From Gemmatimonadota bacterium (GTDB taxonomy: Bacteria; Gemmatimonadota; Gemmatimonadetes; Longimicrobiales; Gaopeijiaceae), in the NCBI GenBank assembly GCA_028873815.1, contig JAPPNN010000049.1:17519-81518 (forward strand): 64,000 bases of DNA. The letters run 5' to 3'. Shown in pieces: positions 50,803 to 59,172 of the stretch (position 1 is the stretch's first letter; each line of letters begins with the position of its first letter). The notes under the pieces were generated by a model. The model did not search any database. It was given only the letters and a program-made list of their open reading frames with translations, and was not told the origin of the DNA. Position numbers and translations under genes: made by a program.

Positions 50803-52575
50803 CTAATCGCGCACCGGCGCAACCGCACGCTGGCAGGCGGGGCAGTACCTCCAGCGGGCGTCGATCGGTTCCCCGCACGTGCAGACGTTGCCGCGAGGAC
50901 GCCCACACATCGTGCATCCGGCGGCGGCCGGCGGCAGTGGCGCGTCACAGTTTGCGCAATGGACCGCGGCCCCCTGTGTGAGGGCGATGATCTGACCCGC
51001 TTCGTGCGGTGTGGTGACGCCTTCCGCGACCTGGCGCATGGCGTCGCGGGCCATCGACACCATGCCGTTTTGCCGGGCGCGGTGGCGTAGCGAGGCAATG
51101 GCGGCCCCGGCGTTGATCGCGGTGCGGATTTCGTCGTCCACGACCAGCACCTCGAAGACCCCGCTGCGGCCCCGGTAGCCGCGGTTGCACATGGTGCATT
51201 CGTCCCCGCGACCCTCGCAGCGCGAGCACACCCTGCGGATCAGGCGCTGGGCGACAACCCCGGCGAGACCCCCCGCCACTAGGAAGGGCGGCACGCCCAT
51301 CTCGAGCAGCCGCGTGATGGCGCTCGGGGCGTCCACCGTGTGGATCGTGGTGAGCACCAGGTGGCCCGTCACTGCTGCCGACATGGCGATTTCGGCGGTT
51401 TCCCGGTCACGCACCTCGCCCACGAGAATCACGTCGGGGTCCTGGCGCAGTATGGCGCGCAATCCGGACGGGAAGTCGACTCCCGCCTTCTGGTCGATTT
51501 CCATCTGGGCGACGCCCGGGAACCGATATTCGACCGGATCCTCCAGCGTCACGATGTTGATCTTCCCGGCGGCGAGTTCCGCCACCGCTGCGGAAAGCGT
51601 GGTGGTCTTGCCGCTTCCCGTGGGCCCCGACGCCAGCAGCACTCCCTGGCGGCGCTGGAGAAGGTGGCGAAGGCGGTCCAGATCGTGCGCGGACATCCCG
51701 AGGAACGACAGGTCACGCGGGGCGTCGCCCGGGTCGAGGACGCGCAGCACGGCCTTCTCGCCGCCCAGTGTCGGGATGGTGGACACGCGGACCGTAAGCT
51801 TGGTGTCCCGTTTCCTGACCGTGAAACCGCCGTCCTGGGGGCGCCGCCGCACCGAGATGTCCAGTCCGGCCATGACCTTGACGCGAGAGATCGCGGCCCG
51901 ATGACTTCCGGGCGGCAGCTCCGTCGCCGTGTGAAGCAGTCCGTCGATCCGAAAGCGGACCCGGGAACCCGCACCGTGCGTTTCGATGTGAATGTCGCTC
52001 GCGCGCCTGTCGATCGCGTTCGACAGGAGGTGGTCCACGATCTTCACGATCGGGGCCGCTCCGGCCTCGTTTTCCAGATCCTGCAGACTGCTCCCTTCAT
52101 CGCGCCATCCCGACCGCTCGAGGCTGTCGAGAAGCTCGGTGAGCTCTCCGCCGTATGCGTCGAGCACGCCCTGGACGACGGCCGAACGCGGCGCCGCCAA
52201 CGCCACTACGTGGCACCCGGACTGAAAGCGGAGGTCGTCGACGGCATCGGTGTCGAGAGGGTTTGCCATTGCCACGGTGAGCCTGCGGCCCTCGACGGCC
52301 AGGGGAAGGATGCCCTTTCGGCGCGCCCAGGCGGGCTGTACCCGGGCCAGAGCATCGGGATCGGGGCGGAGCGGCGGCGCCACGAAGTCGAGGTTGAGCA
52401 TGGCCGCCAGCGCCTGCGCCACCTGCGTCTCGTCCACCAGACCCCGGCGCAGCAGGACTTCGTCCAGTCGTCGGCCGGAACGGTCGCAGTCCTGTTCCGC
52501 TTCGCGCAGCGCGGAGGCGCTCAGTACACCCCTGTCCAGGAGGATTCGGCCGAGTAAGGTGTCGCGTGCGGGCAT
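50803..52575 (-). CDS. GspE/PilB-type ATPase with extra C-terminal zinc ribbons
   Basis: A 590-residue secretion/pilus ATPase. An MshEN-like N-terminal domain (LGRILLDRGVLSASALREAE) precedes the ATPase core with Walker A GPTGSGKTTT (about 315-325), Asp box NIVTLEDPVEYR, Walker B ILVGEVRDRETAEIA and the His box LVLTTIHTVDAPSA. The usual GspE tetracysteine zinc site is CSRC...CTMC. After residue about 545 come four further Cys knuckles (CANC, CTMC, CTCG, CPAC), two additional zinc ribbons that are not part of standard GspE/PilB. No other type II secretion or type IV pilus gene is adjacent. Confidence 0.92.
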   Translation of the reverse strand: MPARDTLLGRILLDRGVLSASALREAEQDCDRSGRRLDEVLLRRGLVDETQVAQALAAMLNLDFVAPPLRPDPDALARVQPAWARRKGILPLAVEGRRLTVAMANPLDTDAVDDLRFQSGCHVVALAAPRSAVVQGVLDAYGGELTELLDSLERSGWRDEGSSLQDLENEAGAAPIVKIVDHLLSNAIDRRASDIHIETHGAGSRVRFRIDGLLHTATELPPGSHRAAISRVKVMAGLDISVRRRPQDGGFTVRKRDTKLTVRVSTIPTLGGEKAVLRVLDPGDAPRDLSFLGMSAHDLDRLRHLLQRRQGVLLASGPTGSGKTTTLSAAVAELAAGKINIVTLEDPVEYRFPGVAQMEIDQKAGVDFPSGLRAILRQDPDVILVGEVRDRETAEIAMSAAVTGHLVLTTIHTVDAPSAITRLLEMGVPPFLVAGGLAGVVAQRLIRRVCSRCEGRGDECTMCNRGYRGRSGVFEVLVVDDEIRTAINAGAAIASLRHRARQNGMVSMARDAMRQVAEGVTTPHEAGQIIALTQGAAVHCANCDAPLPPAAAGCTMCGRPRGNVCTCGEPIDARWRYCPACQRAVAPVRD

Positions 52576-52679
52576 CGTGCCCCGAAGGTGGCACGGCCCA
52601 CGGGGCGCCTACATGGTTGGATGGGCCGGAATCGGCCGGCGGCGCGTGTCGGGGCGGCGCGCGGCGTGGCCCGGAACGG

Positions 52680-53249
52680 CTACGAGACCGGGACGCTCGG
52701 CCGCAGGTCCATGGTGACCTCGGCCTCGACGTGACCGATGTCGGCGCGATCCTTCAGCGCATCGCGAAGACGCGGGTCGATCTTGCGATACGCGGCCAGC
52801 ACGCCGTCCCGGAGCCTCAGCCGCAGGACCTTGATCGCGTTGACGTCCGGTCTCGACGTGCGCGTTTCCTTCTTCGCGTCCTCGAGGTTCTTCGGGATGA
52901 TTTCGAAGGGGACCACGCCGACATCGTCGTGGCGCTCCGAGTCGATGTAGTGAATCGAAACGCTGACATCGCCGCGGGCCATGTGGTGGGAGATGTCCCC
53001 GATGGCGCGGAAACGGTCGGCCAGGGGCCTCATTTCCGAACTGTGCGCCGCCTTCCTGTACCCGGCCTCGATCAGGGAGAACAACCGCCTCATGCGCTCA
53101 GGCGTGGTCGAATCCCCGTCCGGGATCTCGGTGTCCATGTCCCTGCCCCGGGCCTGGCGGTCATTCAATGACAGGGCCCGCTCCATGTCCCTGCTGCGCG
53201 CACGATCTATGCTCTCAAGGATGCGGTCCGGGTTTGTCCTGTAGCTCAT
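52680..53249 (-). CDS. Hypothetical protein
   Basis: A 189-residue soluble protein, MSYRTNPDRILESIDRAR at the start. The first 60 residues are charged and probably disordered or helical; the remainder alternates hydrophobic strands (DVSVSIHYID, VGVVPFEIIP, EAEVTMDLRPS) with helices. No signal peptide or membrane segment and no known family. A GAGGTG lies a few bases upstream of ATG 53249. The minus frame stays open far upstream (to 54272), but that is the shadow of the Yip1 gene. It lies 104 bp after the ATPase gene start on the same strand and may be transcribed with it. Confidence 0.65.
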   Translation of the reverse strand: MSYRTNPDRILESIDRARSRDMERALSLNDRQARGRDMDTEIPDGDSTTPERMRRLFSLIEAGYRKAAHSSEMRPLADRFRAIGDISHHMARGDVSVSIHYIDSERHDDVGVVPFEIIPKNLEDAKKETRTSRPDVNAIKVLRLRLRDGVLAAYRKIDPRLRDALKDRADIGHVEAEVTMDLRPSVPVS

Positions 53250-53297
53250 CACACCTCGCCGAATTTGTCGTACCCTACTCGTTTTACAGCCAAGAAC

Positions 53298-53310
53298 GAT
53301 AACCGTTATC
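53298..53310. promoter_or_regulatory. Candidate operator in a divergent gap
   Basis: A perfect 13-bp palindrome GATAAC-C-GTTATC, centred between the divergent 189-residue gene and the Yip1-like gene (126-bp gap). Its position would allow it to control both. Confidence 0.4.
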
Positions 53311-53375
53311 CAATTGCCCGGCCAGAATCGGCGGGATAGGTTGGGTCCCGTCGCACACACCGATGGAGAACCCAC

Positions 53376-54083
53376 ATGACCGAAGCGCCCACGGCTCCCG
53401 GAACACACGCCGGCCCGTCCGCCGCGGCCGAACGACCCCCCCGGCCGGCATTCGTCCGCCGCCTCTGGATGGTGTTCGTCCAGCCGGGAGAACTGTTCCG
53501 GGCGCTCGCGCAGAACCCCGCCTGGTTCCCCGTGGCCGCTTTCGTAGCCCTCGTCGCGGGCGCGTCGATATTCCTGCTCCCGGCCGAGGCATTCGAGAGC
53601 ATGTGGGACAACGTCCCGGCGGAGCAGCGCGAACAGATGCCGGAATTCCCGCCCGGATTCATGCGTGCGATGACCACCGCGGGCACCCTGGTGGTCACCC
53701 TCATCTTCCCGGTGGCCATCAGCCTCGGCACCTACGTGATCTTCGTCTTCATCCGCGGCGACCGCGCCACCTTCAGGCAACACCTGTGCGTCAACGCGCA
53801 CACCGGCTTGATTATGGCGCTGGGGGCCCTGTTCCTGTTTCCGCTCCGCATGCGCAGCCTGGACTTCCAACAGTCGCTGTCGATCGGGTCCTTCTTCCCC
53901 TTCCTGCCGGAGGGGTTCGCGGCCGACCTGCTCGCCGGGCTCGACCTGTTCGGCCTGTGGAGCTGCATTGTCGCCGGCATCGGTCTGGCCGCGATCGACG
54001 AGAGGCGCAGCGCAAAGTCCACCGCGACGATCCTTGTGGGAGTGCTGGTGCTGTTCGCGGTGATTCGAGCGCTGTTCTTCTAG
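53376..54083 (+). CDS. Yip1-family integral membrane protein
   Basis: A 235-residue protein. After a Pro/Ala-rich N terminus it has the Yip1-type opening RRLWMVFVQPGELFRALAQN and about five membrane segments (for example WFPVAAFVALVAGASIFLL, TLVVTLIFPVAISLGTYVIF, IMALGALFLFPLRM and ATILVGVLVLFAVIRALFF). Bacterial Yip1-domain proteins have no settled function. GGAG precedes the ATG by about nine bases. The TRAP permease gene follows 24 bp later. Confidence 0.8.
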   Translation: MTEAPTAPGTHAGPSAAAERPPRPAFVRRLWMVFVQPGELFRALAQNPAWFPVAAFVALVAGASIFLLPAEAFESMWDNVPAEQREQMPEFPPGFMRAMTTAGTLVVTLIFPVAISLGTYVIFVFIRGDRATFRQHLCVNAHTGLIMALGALFLFPLRMRSLDFQQSLSIGSFFPFLPEGFAADLLAGLDLFGLWSCIVAGIGLAAIDERRSAKSTATILVGVLVLFAVIRALFF

Positions 54084-54107
54084 CCGGCCATCGCCCCCAC
54101 AGTCACG

Positions 54108-56018
54108 TTGGCCCCACCTTCCGCCAAAGAGCAGAGCCCGAACGGCTCGCCGCCTACGAACGGCTCGCTCCGTACGCGCGCCATCCTGGCCGTCGCCGCG
54201 CTGGCGGCCGCCTTCCACCTCTTCGGCGCCGGCTTCTCGCCCTTCACCGCCCTCGTCCAGCGCCCGGTCCACCTCGCCCTCATGGCGTCCCTCGCGTTCC
54301 TGGGCGTCGGGGTCCGAGCCCTGCCGAAGTCGAAGTGGGGATGGGCCTTCAACGCCGCCTTCGGCACGGTTCTGGTTACGTGCGCACTCTACCTCGTCTC
54401 ACAGAACGAGGCGCTGGTGGCACGTTCGGGCAGCCCCACGACCCTCGACCTGGCGACGGGGGCGGTGCTGGTCGCCGGGGTGCTGCTCCTGGCGCGGCGC
54501 GCGACCGGGTGGGGCCTGGTCGTGGTGGCAAGCGGCGCCCTGCTGTACGCCCTGGCCGGACCCTGGCTGCCGGGGGTTCTCGCGCACCGGGGATACGGGC
54601 CCGGCCGCCTGATCGAGCAGCTCTACCTGTCCACGGAGGGGATCTGGGGCGTCCCCCTGGGCGTATCCGCCGACTTCGTCTACCTCTTCGTGCTCTTCGG
54701 CGCGTTCCTCGACATCGCGGGCGGCGGCGGCCTGCTGATCGCACTCGCCGACCGCGTGGCCGGCCGCACCCGGGGAGGCCCCGCCAAGACCGCCGCGGTG
54801 GCGAGCGCCTTCATGGGCTCGCTGTCCGGCAGCGCGGTGGCCAACGTCGTCACCACCGGGACCTTCACCATCCCGCTCATGCGCCGCTCCGGATTCCGCC
54901 GCTTCTTCGCCGGCGCGATCGAGGCGGCGGCCAGCACCGGCGGCCAGCTGATGCCCCCCGTCATGGGTGCCGGGGCCTTCATCCTCGCGACGTGGACCAA
55001 CATCCCGTACGCGACGGTGGCGCTTTCGGCCGCGATCCCCGCGATCCTCTACTACGCGGCCCTCCTGTGGGCCATCCACTTCCGCGCCACCAAGGTCGGC
55101 CTCGAGGGCAGCGCAACCGGCCGGTCCGAAGAGATCGCAAGGCGCATACACCTGCTTGTTCCCGTGCTCATCATCGTGCTGATGCTCGCGCTCGGACGCT
55201 CTCCCATGCGCGCGGCCTTCTGGGGCGTAGTCACCTCGGTGCTGGCCGCGTACGCCTTCCCGCACACCCGTCCGGGGCTCGCGAAGATCGCGCGTGCGCT
55301 GCGGCGGGCGGCTTCGGGGGCGGTGCAGGTCGCGGCGGCGTGCGCGGCCGCCGGCATCGTGGTCGGAGTCGCATCATTGACCGGCATCGGGCTGCGCATG
55401 TCCGAGCTGATCGTGGTCATCTCGCAGGGCAATCTTCTCGTCGCCCTCATTCTCACAGCCCTCGGCTCGATCGTTCTGGGCATGGGCCTGCCGACCACCG
55501 CCGCCTACGTCGTCCTCGCCGCCCTCGGCGCACCCGCTCTGGTCGAACTCGGCGTGCCCCTTCTCGCCGCGCACCTCTTCATCTTCTACTTCGGCTGCAT
55601 CTCCAACGTGACGCCCCCGGTCTCGCTCGCCGCCTACGCCGCCGCGGGAATCTCGGGCTCGCCGCCGCTGAAGACGGCTTGGACCGCCATGGGACTCGCC
55701 TCGGCCGGATTCCTGGTGCCGTTCATGTTCGTCTACGCGCCCGCGCTGATCCTGGACGGCACCGCGGCCGAGATCATCACGACAACGGTGACGGCGCTGA
55801 TCGGGGTCATCGCGCTTGCCGGTGCGGTGATCGGACATGTGCGAGGGTCTTTGGGGAGAGGGCGGCGTTTGCTGATGATGGCGGCGGCCCTCTTGCTGAT
55901 CGCACCCGGATTCCTCTGGGACGGGATAGGTTTGATTCTCTTCCTGGGCGCGGGCCTCGCGGGGGTTCCGCCCGGAAGCGACGAATCGATCCCCTCTCGC
56001 GGAAGTGAACCGACATGA
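54108..56018 (+). CDS. TRAP transporter fused permease, TAXI type (4TM/12TM)
   Basis: A 636-residue membrane protein from TTG 54108, with about 16 to 18 hydrophobic segments. It joins the small (DctQ-like) and large (DctM-like) permease parts in one chain, as in TAXI-TRAP systems. DctM-type hallmarks include GSLSGSAVANVVTTGTFTIP, GGQLMPPVMGAGAFILA and GMGLPTTAAYVVLAALGAPA. It should drive ion-coupled uptake of a substrate delivered by the periplasmic receptor encoded immediately downstream (ATGA overlap at 56015-56018). Some TAXI systems carry dicarboxylates or glutamate; the substrate here is unknown. Confidence 0.93.
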   Translation: MAPPSAKEQSPNGSPPTNGSLRTRAILAVAALAAAFHLFGAGFSPFTALVQRPVHLALMASLAFLGVGVRALPKSKWGWAFNAAFGTVLVTCALYLVSQNEALVARSGSPTTLDLATGAVLVAGVLLLARRATGWGLVVVASGALLYALAGPWLPGVLAHRGYGPGRLIEQLYLSTEGIWGVPLGVSADFVYLFVLFGAFLDIAGGGGLLIALADRVAGRTRGGPAKTAAVASAFMGSLSGSAVANVVTTGTFTIPLMRRSGFRRFFAGAIEAAASTGGQLMPPVMGAGAFILATWTNIPYATVALSAAIPAILYYAALLWAIHFRATKVGLEGSATGRSEEIARRIHLLVPVLIIVLMLALGRSPMRAAFWGVVTSVLAAYAFPHTRPGLAKIARALRRAASGAVQVAAACAAAGIVVGVASLTGIGLRMSELIVVISQGNLLVALILTALGSIVLGMGLPTTAAYVVLAALGAPALVELGVPLLAAHLFIFYFGCISNVTPPVSLAAYAAAGISGSPPLKTAWTAMGLASAGFLVPFMFVYAPALILDGTAAEIITTTVTALIGVIALAGAVIGHVRGSLGRGRRLLMMAAALLLIAPGFLWDGIGLILFLGAGLAGVPPGSDESIPSRGSEPT

Positions 56019-57007
56019 AGTCACAAGAGACGAAGTCCCTTGCGATCAAGCGACTGGCCCGGATGCGCGCGGCCGTCCTGCTGGCCGTCGCCGGCCTGGC
56101 CGCCTGTTCGGGCTCCGGTCCCCAGCAATTCCTCAGCCTCGGCACCGCCGGCACCGGCGGGATCTACTATCCCCTGGGCGGCGCCATAGCCGCGCGCCTT
56201 TCGGTCATGGACACGCTGCGGCAGTACACCGCCGAGGTCAGCGGCGGCTCCGTCGAGAACGTCAACCGCCTCCGCGAGCGCCAGATCGACCTGGCGTTTG
56301 CCACCGGCAACACCGTCTACGAGGCGGCGACCGGCGGCCTGGACTACGATGAGGCCGTCGCGGACCTCCGGATCCTGGCGCCGCTCTACCCGAACATGAC
56401 GCACATCGTCGTGTCGCGCGGCACCACGGCGACCTCGCTGGCCGAGCTCGCGGGGGGCACGGTGTCGGTGGGCGCGGCGGGAAGCGGCACCGAGCAGATG
56501 TCGCGCCAGATCCTCGAGGCCTACGGACTGACCTACGACGACGTGACGGTGCGCTACCTGAGCTTCAACGAGTCGGCCACCGCGCTCAAGGACGGCGCGC
56601 TGGACGCCGCGATCATCTCGGTGGGGTATCCGGCCGCGGCCGTGCTGGAAGCAACCACCACCGGCGGCGCGCGCCTGCTGCCGATGGGCGCGGAGCAGAT
56701 CGACTACCTGCGCGAGCGCTATCCGTACTACGTCCACGGCGAAATCCCGGCGGGGAGCTATCCCGGCACGGAAGAAGCCGTTCCCACTGCGGGGATCATG
56801 AACTGGGTGATCGGCATGGCGGACATCCCCGCCGACGTGGTCCAGTACGTGGTGCGGCTGCTCTCGGACGACCGGGCCGAACTGGCCCAGGTCCACGAGA
56901 TGGTCGAGCAGATCGCCATGCCCGCGCTGCTCGATGCGCCGATCGCGCTGCACGACGTCACGCAGGCGTGGGTGGACGGCAATCTGAGGGGCGGGGAGGG
57001 CCTGTGA
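56015..57007 (+). CDS. TAXI-family TRAP transporter solute receptor
   Basis: A 330-residue periplasmic binding protein. The signal sequence ends in a lipobox-like LAAC (about 31), so it may be a lipoprotein. The family signature GTAGTGGIYYPLGGAIA follows at once. Other receptor segments are VSVGAAGSGTEQMSRQ and DAAIISVGYPAAAV. It captures the substrate for the fused permease encoded just upstream. The next gene, a class V aminotransferase, overlaps its stop by GTGA, hinting that the transported molecule could be an amino compound; this is inference. Confidence 0.93.
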   Translation: MKSQETKSLAIKRLARMRAAVLLAVAGLAACSGSGPQQFLSLGTAGTGGIYYPLGGAIAARLSVMDTLRQYTAEVSGGSVENVNRLRERQIDLAFATGNTVYEAATGGLDYDEAVADLRILAPLYPNMTHIVVSRGTTATSLAELAGGTVSVGAAGSGTEQMSRQILEAYGLTYDDVTVRYLSFNESATALKDGALDAAIISVGYPAAAVLEATTTGGARLLPMGAEQIDYLRERYPYYVHGEIPAGSYPGTEEAVPTAGIMNWVIGMADIPADVVQYVVRLLSDDRAELAQVHEMVEQIAMPALLDAPIALHDVTQAWVDGNLRGGEGL

Positions 57008-58170
57008 GTCGGCCCCTGACGTGCCAGCGGGCGCACTTCTCGCTGCCGGACGACTTCCACTACCTGAACTGCGCCTATATGGGGCCGCTCCCGCGGGTGG
57101 CGGAGCGGGCCGGGATCGAGGGCCTGCGGGCCAAGCGCTTTCCGCAGGCGATCTCGCCCGAGGACTTCTTCGATCCCGCCGATGAGCTCCGCAAGCGCTT
57201 TGCCAGGCTGATCGGGGCGCCCGAGCCGAATCAGGTCGCGACCGTGCCGTCGGTGTCGTACGCGGTGTCGACGATCACGCGCAACACCGAGACCGGGCCG
57301 GGCGCCAATGTCGTGATCGTGCACCAGCAGTTCCCCGGCAACGTCTACCCGTGGCGGCGCCTGGTGGCCGAAAAGGGCGGCGAACTGCGCGTGGTGAAGC
57401 CGCCGACGGACGGGGGGCGCGGCGAGGGATGGACGGACCGGATCCTCGACCGGATCGATCGCGACACCGTGGCGGTCTCGATGGGAACCGTGCACTGGAC
57501 CGATGGAACGCGGTTCGACGTGGCCGCCGTGCGTGCCAGGACGCGCGAGGTCGGCGCCGCGTTCATCCTGGACGGGACACAGACCGTCGGAGCCGTGCCG
57601 ATCGACGTGGCCGCACTCGAGCCCGACGCCCTCGTGGTTGCCGCTTACAAGTGGCTGCTGGGCCCGTATTCTCTGTCAGTGGCCTGGTTCGGAGAGCGGT
57701 ATCTCGACGGAATCCCCCTCGAAGAGACGTGGCACGGCCGCCGCGATTCGGAGAACTTCGCCGGCCTGGTCGAATACGAGGACGAGTACCAGCCCGGGGC
57801 GGTGCGCTTCGACGTGGGCCAGCGCAGCAACTTCGCGCTGATCCCGGCACTGTCGGCCTCGCTGAACCTGTTGCTGGAGTGGCGTCCCGAGCGGGTGGCC
57901 GCGTACACGGAAGCGCTCATGCAGGGCGCGTTCCCACGCCTGCGGAACCTGGGTGTTCGGGTCGAGGACAAGCCGTGGCGCTCCCCCCACCTGTTCGGAC
58001 TGGGCCTCCCGCCCGGCGCGGAACTGGACCGGCTCAAGGCGAGCCTGGAGCGCCACCGGGTCGGTGTTTCATTTCGCGGGACGAGCGTCCGCGTGTCGCC
58101 CAACGTCTACAACACGGAAGAGGACGCGGAGGCTCTGGTCCGGGCCTTCGAGGCGACGCTGGGGAAGTGA
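57004..58170 (+). CDS. Aminotransferase class V-fold PLP enzyme
   Basis: A 388-residue PLP enzyme of the NifS/kynureninase-like class V fold. The PLP Lys is in AAYKWLLGPYS (about 218). The cofactor pocket has FILDGTQTVGAVP with its Asp and the upstream VSYAVSTI and GTVHWTDG. There is no reactive Cys loop typical of cysteine desulfurases at the C terminus, so a different lyase/transaminase activity is likely. It starts GTG 57004 within the receptor stop, so it belongs to the TAXI transporter operon and may act on the imported substrate. Confidence 0.88.
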   Translation: MSRPLTCQRAHFSLPDDFHYLNCAYMGPLPRVAERAGIEGLRAKRFPQAISPEDFFDPADELRKRFARLIGAPEPNQVATVPSVSYAVSTITRNTETGPGANVVIVHQQFPGNVYPWRRLVAEKGGELRVVKPPTDGGRGEGWTDRILDRIDRDTVAVSMGTVHWTDGTRFDVAAVRARTREVGAAFILDGTQTVGAVPIDVAALEPDALVVAAYKWLLGPYSLSVAWFGERYLDGIPLEETWHGRRDSENFAGLVEYEDEYQPGAVRFDVGQRSNFALIPALSASLNLLLEWRPERVAAYTEALMQGAFPRLRNLGVRVEDKPWRSPHLFGLGLPPGAELDRLKASLERHRVGVSFRGTSVRVSPNVYNTEEDAEALVRAFEATLGK

Positions 58171-58202
58171 CCCGCGAAAGGGGCGCTGATGCGTTGATGA
58201 TG

Positions 58203-58224
58203 AAACGCTGATCAAACGCTGATC
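58203..58224. repeat. 11-bp tandem repeat between convergent genes
   Basis: AAACGCTGATC occurs twice in tandem (58203-58213, 58214-58224), followed by AAC. GTTGAT at about 58193 can pair with ATCAAC here, so the stretch may act as a weak bidirectional terminator. Confidence 0.5.
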
Positions 58225-58237
58225 AACTCGTCCGTCC

Positions 58238-58810
58238 TCAGCGCACGGTGAGCCCGGGGCCGAAAACGACTTCGGCCGTCGCGCCCTCGCCGATTCCCTG
58301 TTCCGCGAACCACCCCTTCCGCACCTCCAGCACCAGCGCCGTGGCGACATCCGAGTCGGTCAGGGTCTCGTCGAGCGGCTCCATCTGCTTGATGCCCACA
58401 ATCGTGTTCGCGTCGTCGAAGAAGGCGATGTCGAGCGCGACGTGGGTGTCCTTCATCCAGAACGAGCGCTCTTCGCTCTGGTTGAAGACGAAGAGCATGC
58501 CGGTTCCGTCCGGTACGGCGCTGCGGTCCATCAGGCCCTGTTCGCGCTGTTCGGGGGTGCTCGCGATCTCGGCGACCACGGTGTCCGCGCCGAAGATGAC
58601 CCAGGCCCTCCCGGGGGCCGGCAGCACCAGCTGGCGCGAGTCCGGTTCCTGCGCGGCCGAGCCCGCGGACGCCGCGGCCGCCTGGGCTCCGCCCCCGTTC
58701 CCCGCCCCGCACCCCGACGCCACCGTGACCGCCAGCATGATGATCGCCGCGAGGCCCGCCTGGAGGCCCGCCGCGTTGTCCACGGCGACCCCTCTCCTGT
58801 TCCCGTCCAT
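58238..58810 (-). CDS. DUF192-family lipoprotein
   Basis: A 190-residue protein from ATG 58810 with AGGAGGG eight bases before it. A lipoprotein signal (AAIIMLAVTVASGC) is followed by a Gly/Ala-rich linker. The DUF192 domain includes RQLVLP, STPEQREQGLMDRSAVPDGT and MLFVFNQSEERSFWMKDTH. DUF192 proteins are small beta proteins of unknown function, usually exported in bacteria. An in-frame start at 58843 would push the hydrophobic core too far from the N terminus. It stands alone, converging with the aminotransferase gene. Confidence 0.88.
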   Translation of the reverse strand: MDGNRRGVAVDNAAGLQAGLAAIIMLAVTVASGCGAGNGGGAQAAAASAGSAAQEPDSRQLVLPAPGRAWVIFGADTVVAEIASTPEQREQGLMDRSAVPDGTGMLFVFNQSEERSFWMKDTHVALDIAFFDDANTIVGIKQMEPLDETLTDSDVATALVLEVRKGWFAEQGIGEGATAEVVFGPGLTVR

Positions 58811-58914
58811 GTCCTTCGCCCTCCTGTCCCTGCCTGCCGGCATTCCGTCAGCCCGTCGCGCAGCCTAACTTACTGCGCCCGATCCCACCTGCCCAAGGCC
58901 GAGGACGAAAACGC

Positions 58915-59172
58915 GTGCCGATCGATCAGGAGTTGCTGGACATTCTGGTTTGTCCCGAGAACCGGACGCCCGTGAGCATGGCGGACGCGGGTGTGCTCGA
59001 CCGCCTGAACGCCGCGATCGAGAGCCGCGCGGTCGAGAACCTTGGAGGCGACGCGGTGACCGAGCCCGTCACCGAGGCCCTCGTGCGCGAAGACGGGAGG
59101 ATCCTCTACGCCATCCGCGAGGGGATCCCCGTGATGCTCATCGACGAGTCGATCGACCTGTCGAAGCTCTAG
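58915..59172 (+). CDS. Trm112/YcaR-like small protein
   Basis: An 85-residue protein with the Trm112-like opening QELLDILVCPENRTPV and the closing GIPVMLIDESIDL typical of the UPF0434/YcaR group. Eukaryotic Trm112 is a methyltransferase partner; bacterial members are less understood. Only one of the family's zinc cysteines is present (Cys13). An insert rich in Asn/Glu/Val (RAVENLGGDAVTEPV) is in the middle. Its TAG shares CTAG with the TAG of the convergent phzF-like gene, so the two stops overlap. Confidence 0.85.
   Translation: MPIDQELLDILVCPENRTPVSMADAGVLDRLNAAIESRAVENLGGDAVTEPVTEALVREDGRILYAIREGIPVMLIDESIDLSKL

Noticed and set aside
52680..54272. Extended 530-codon version of the minus-strand hypothetical gene
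   Set aside because: Only the part from ATG 53249 has a ribosome site and protein-like sequence; the rest is antisense to the Yip1 gene.
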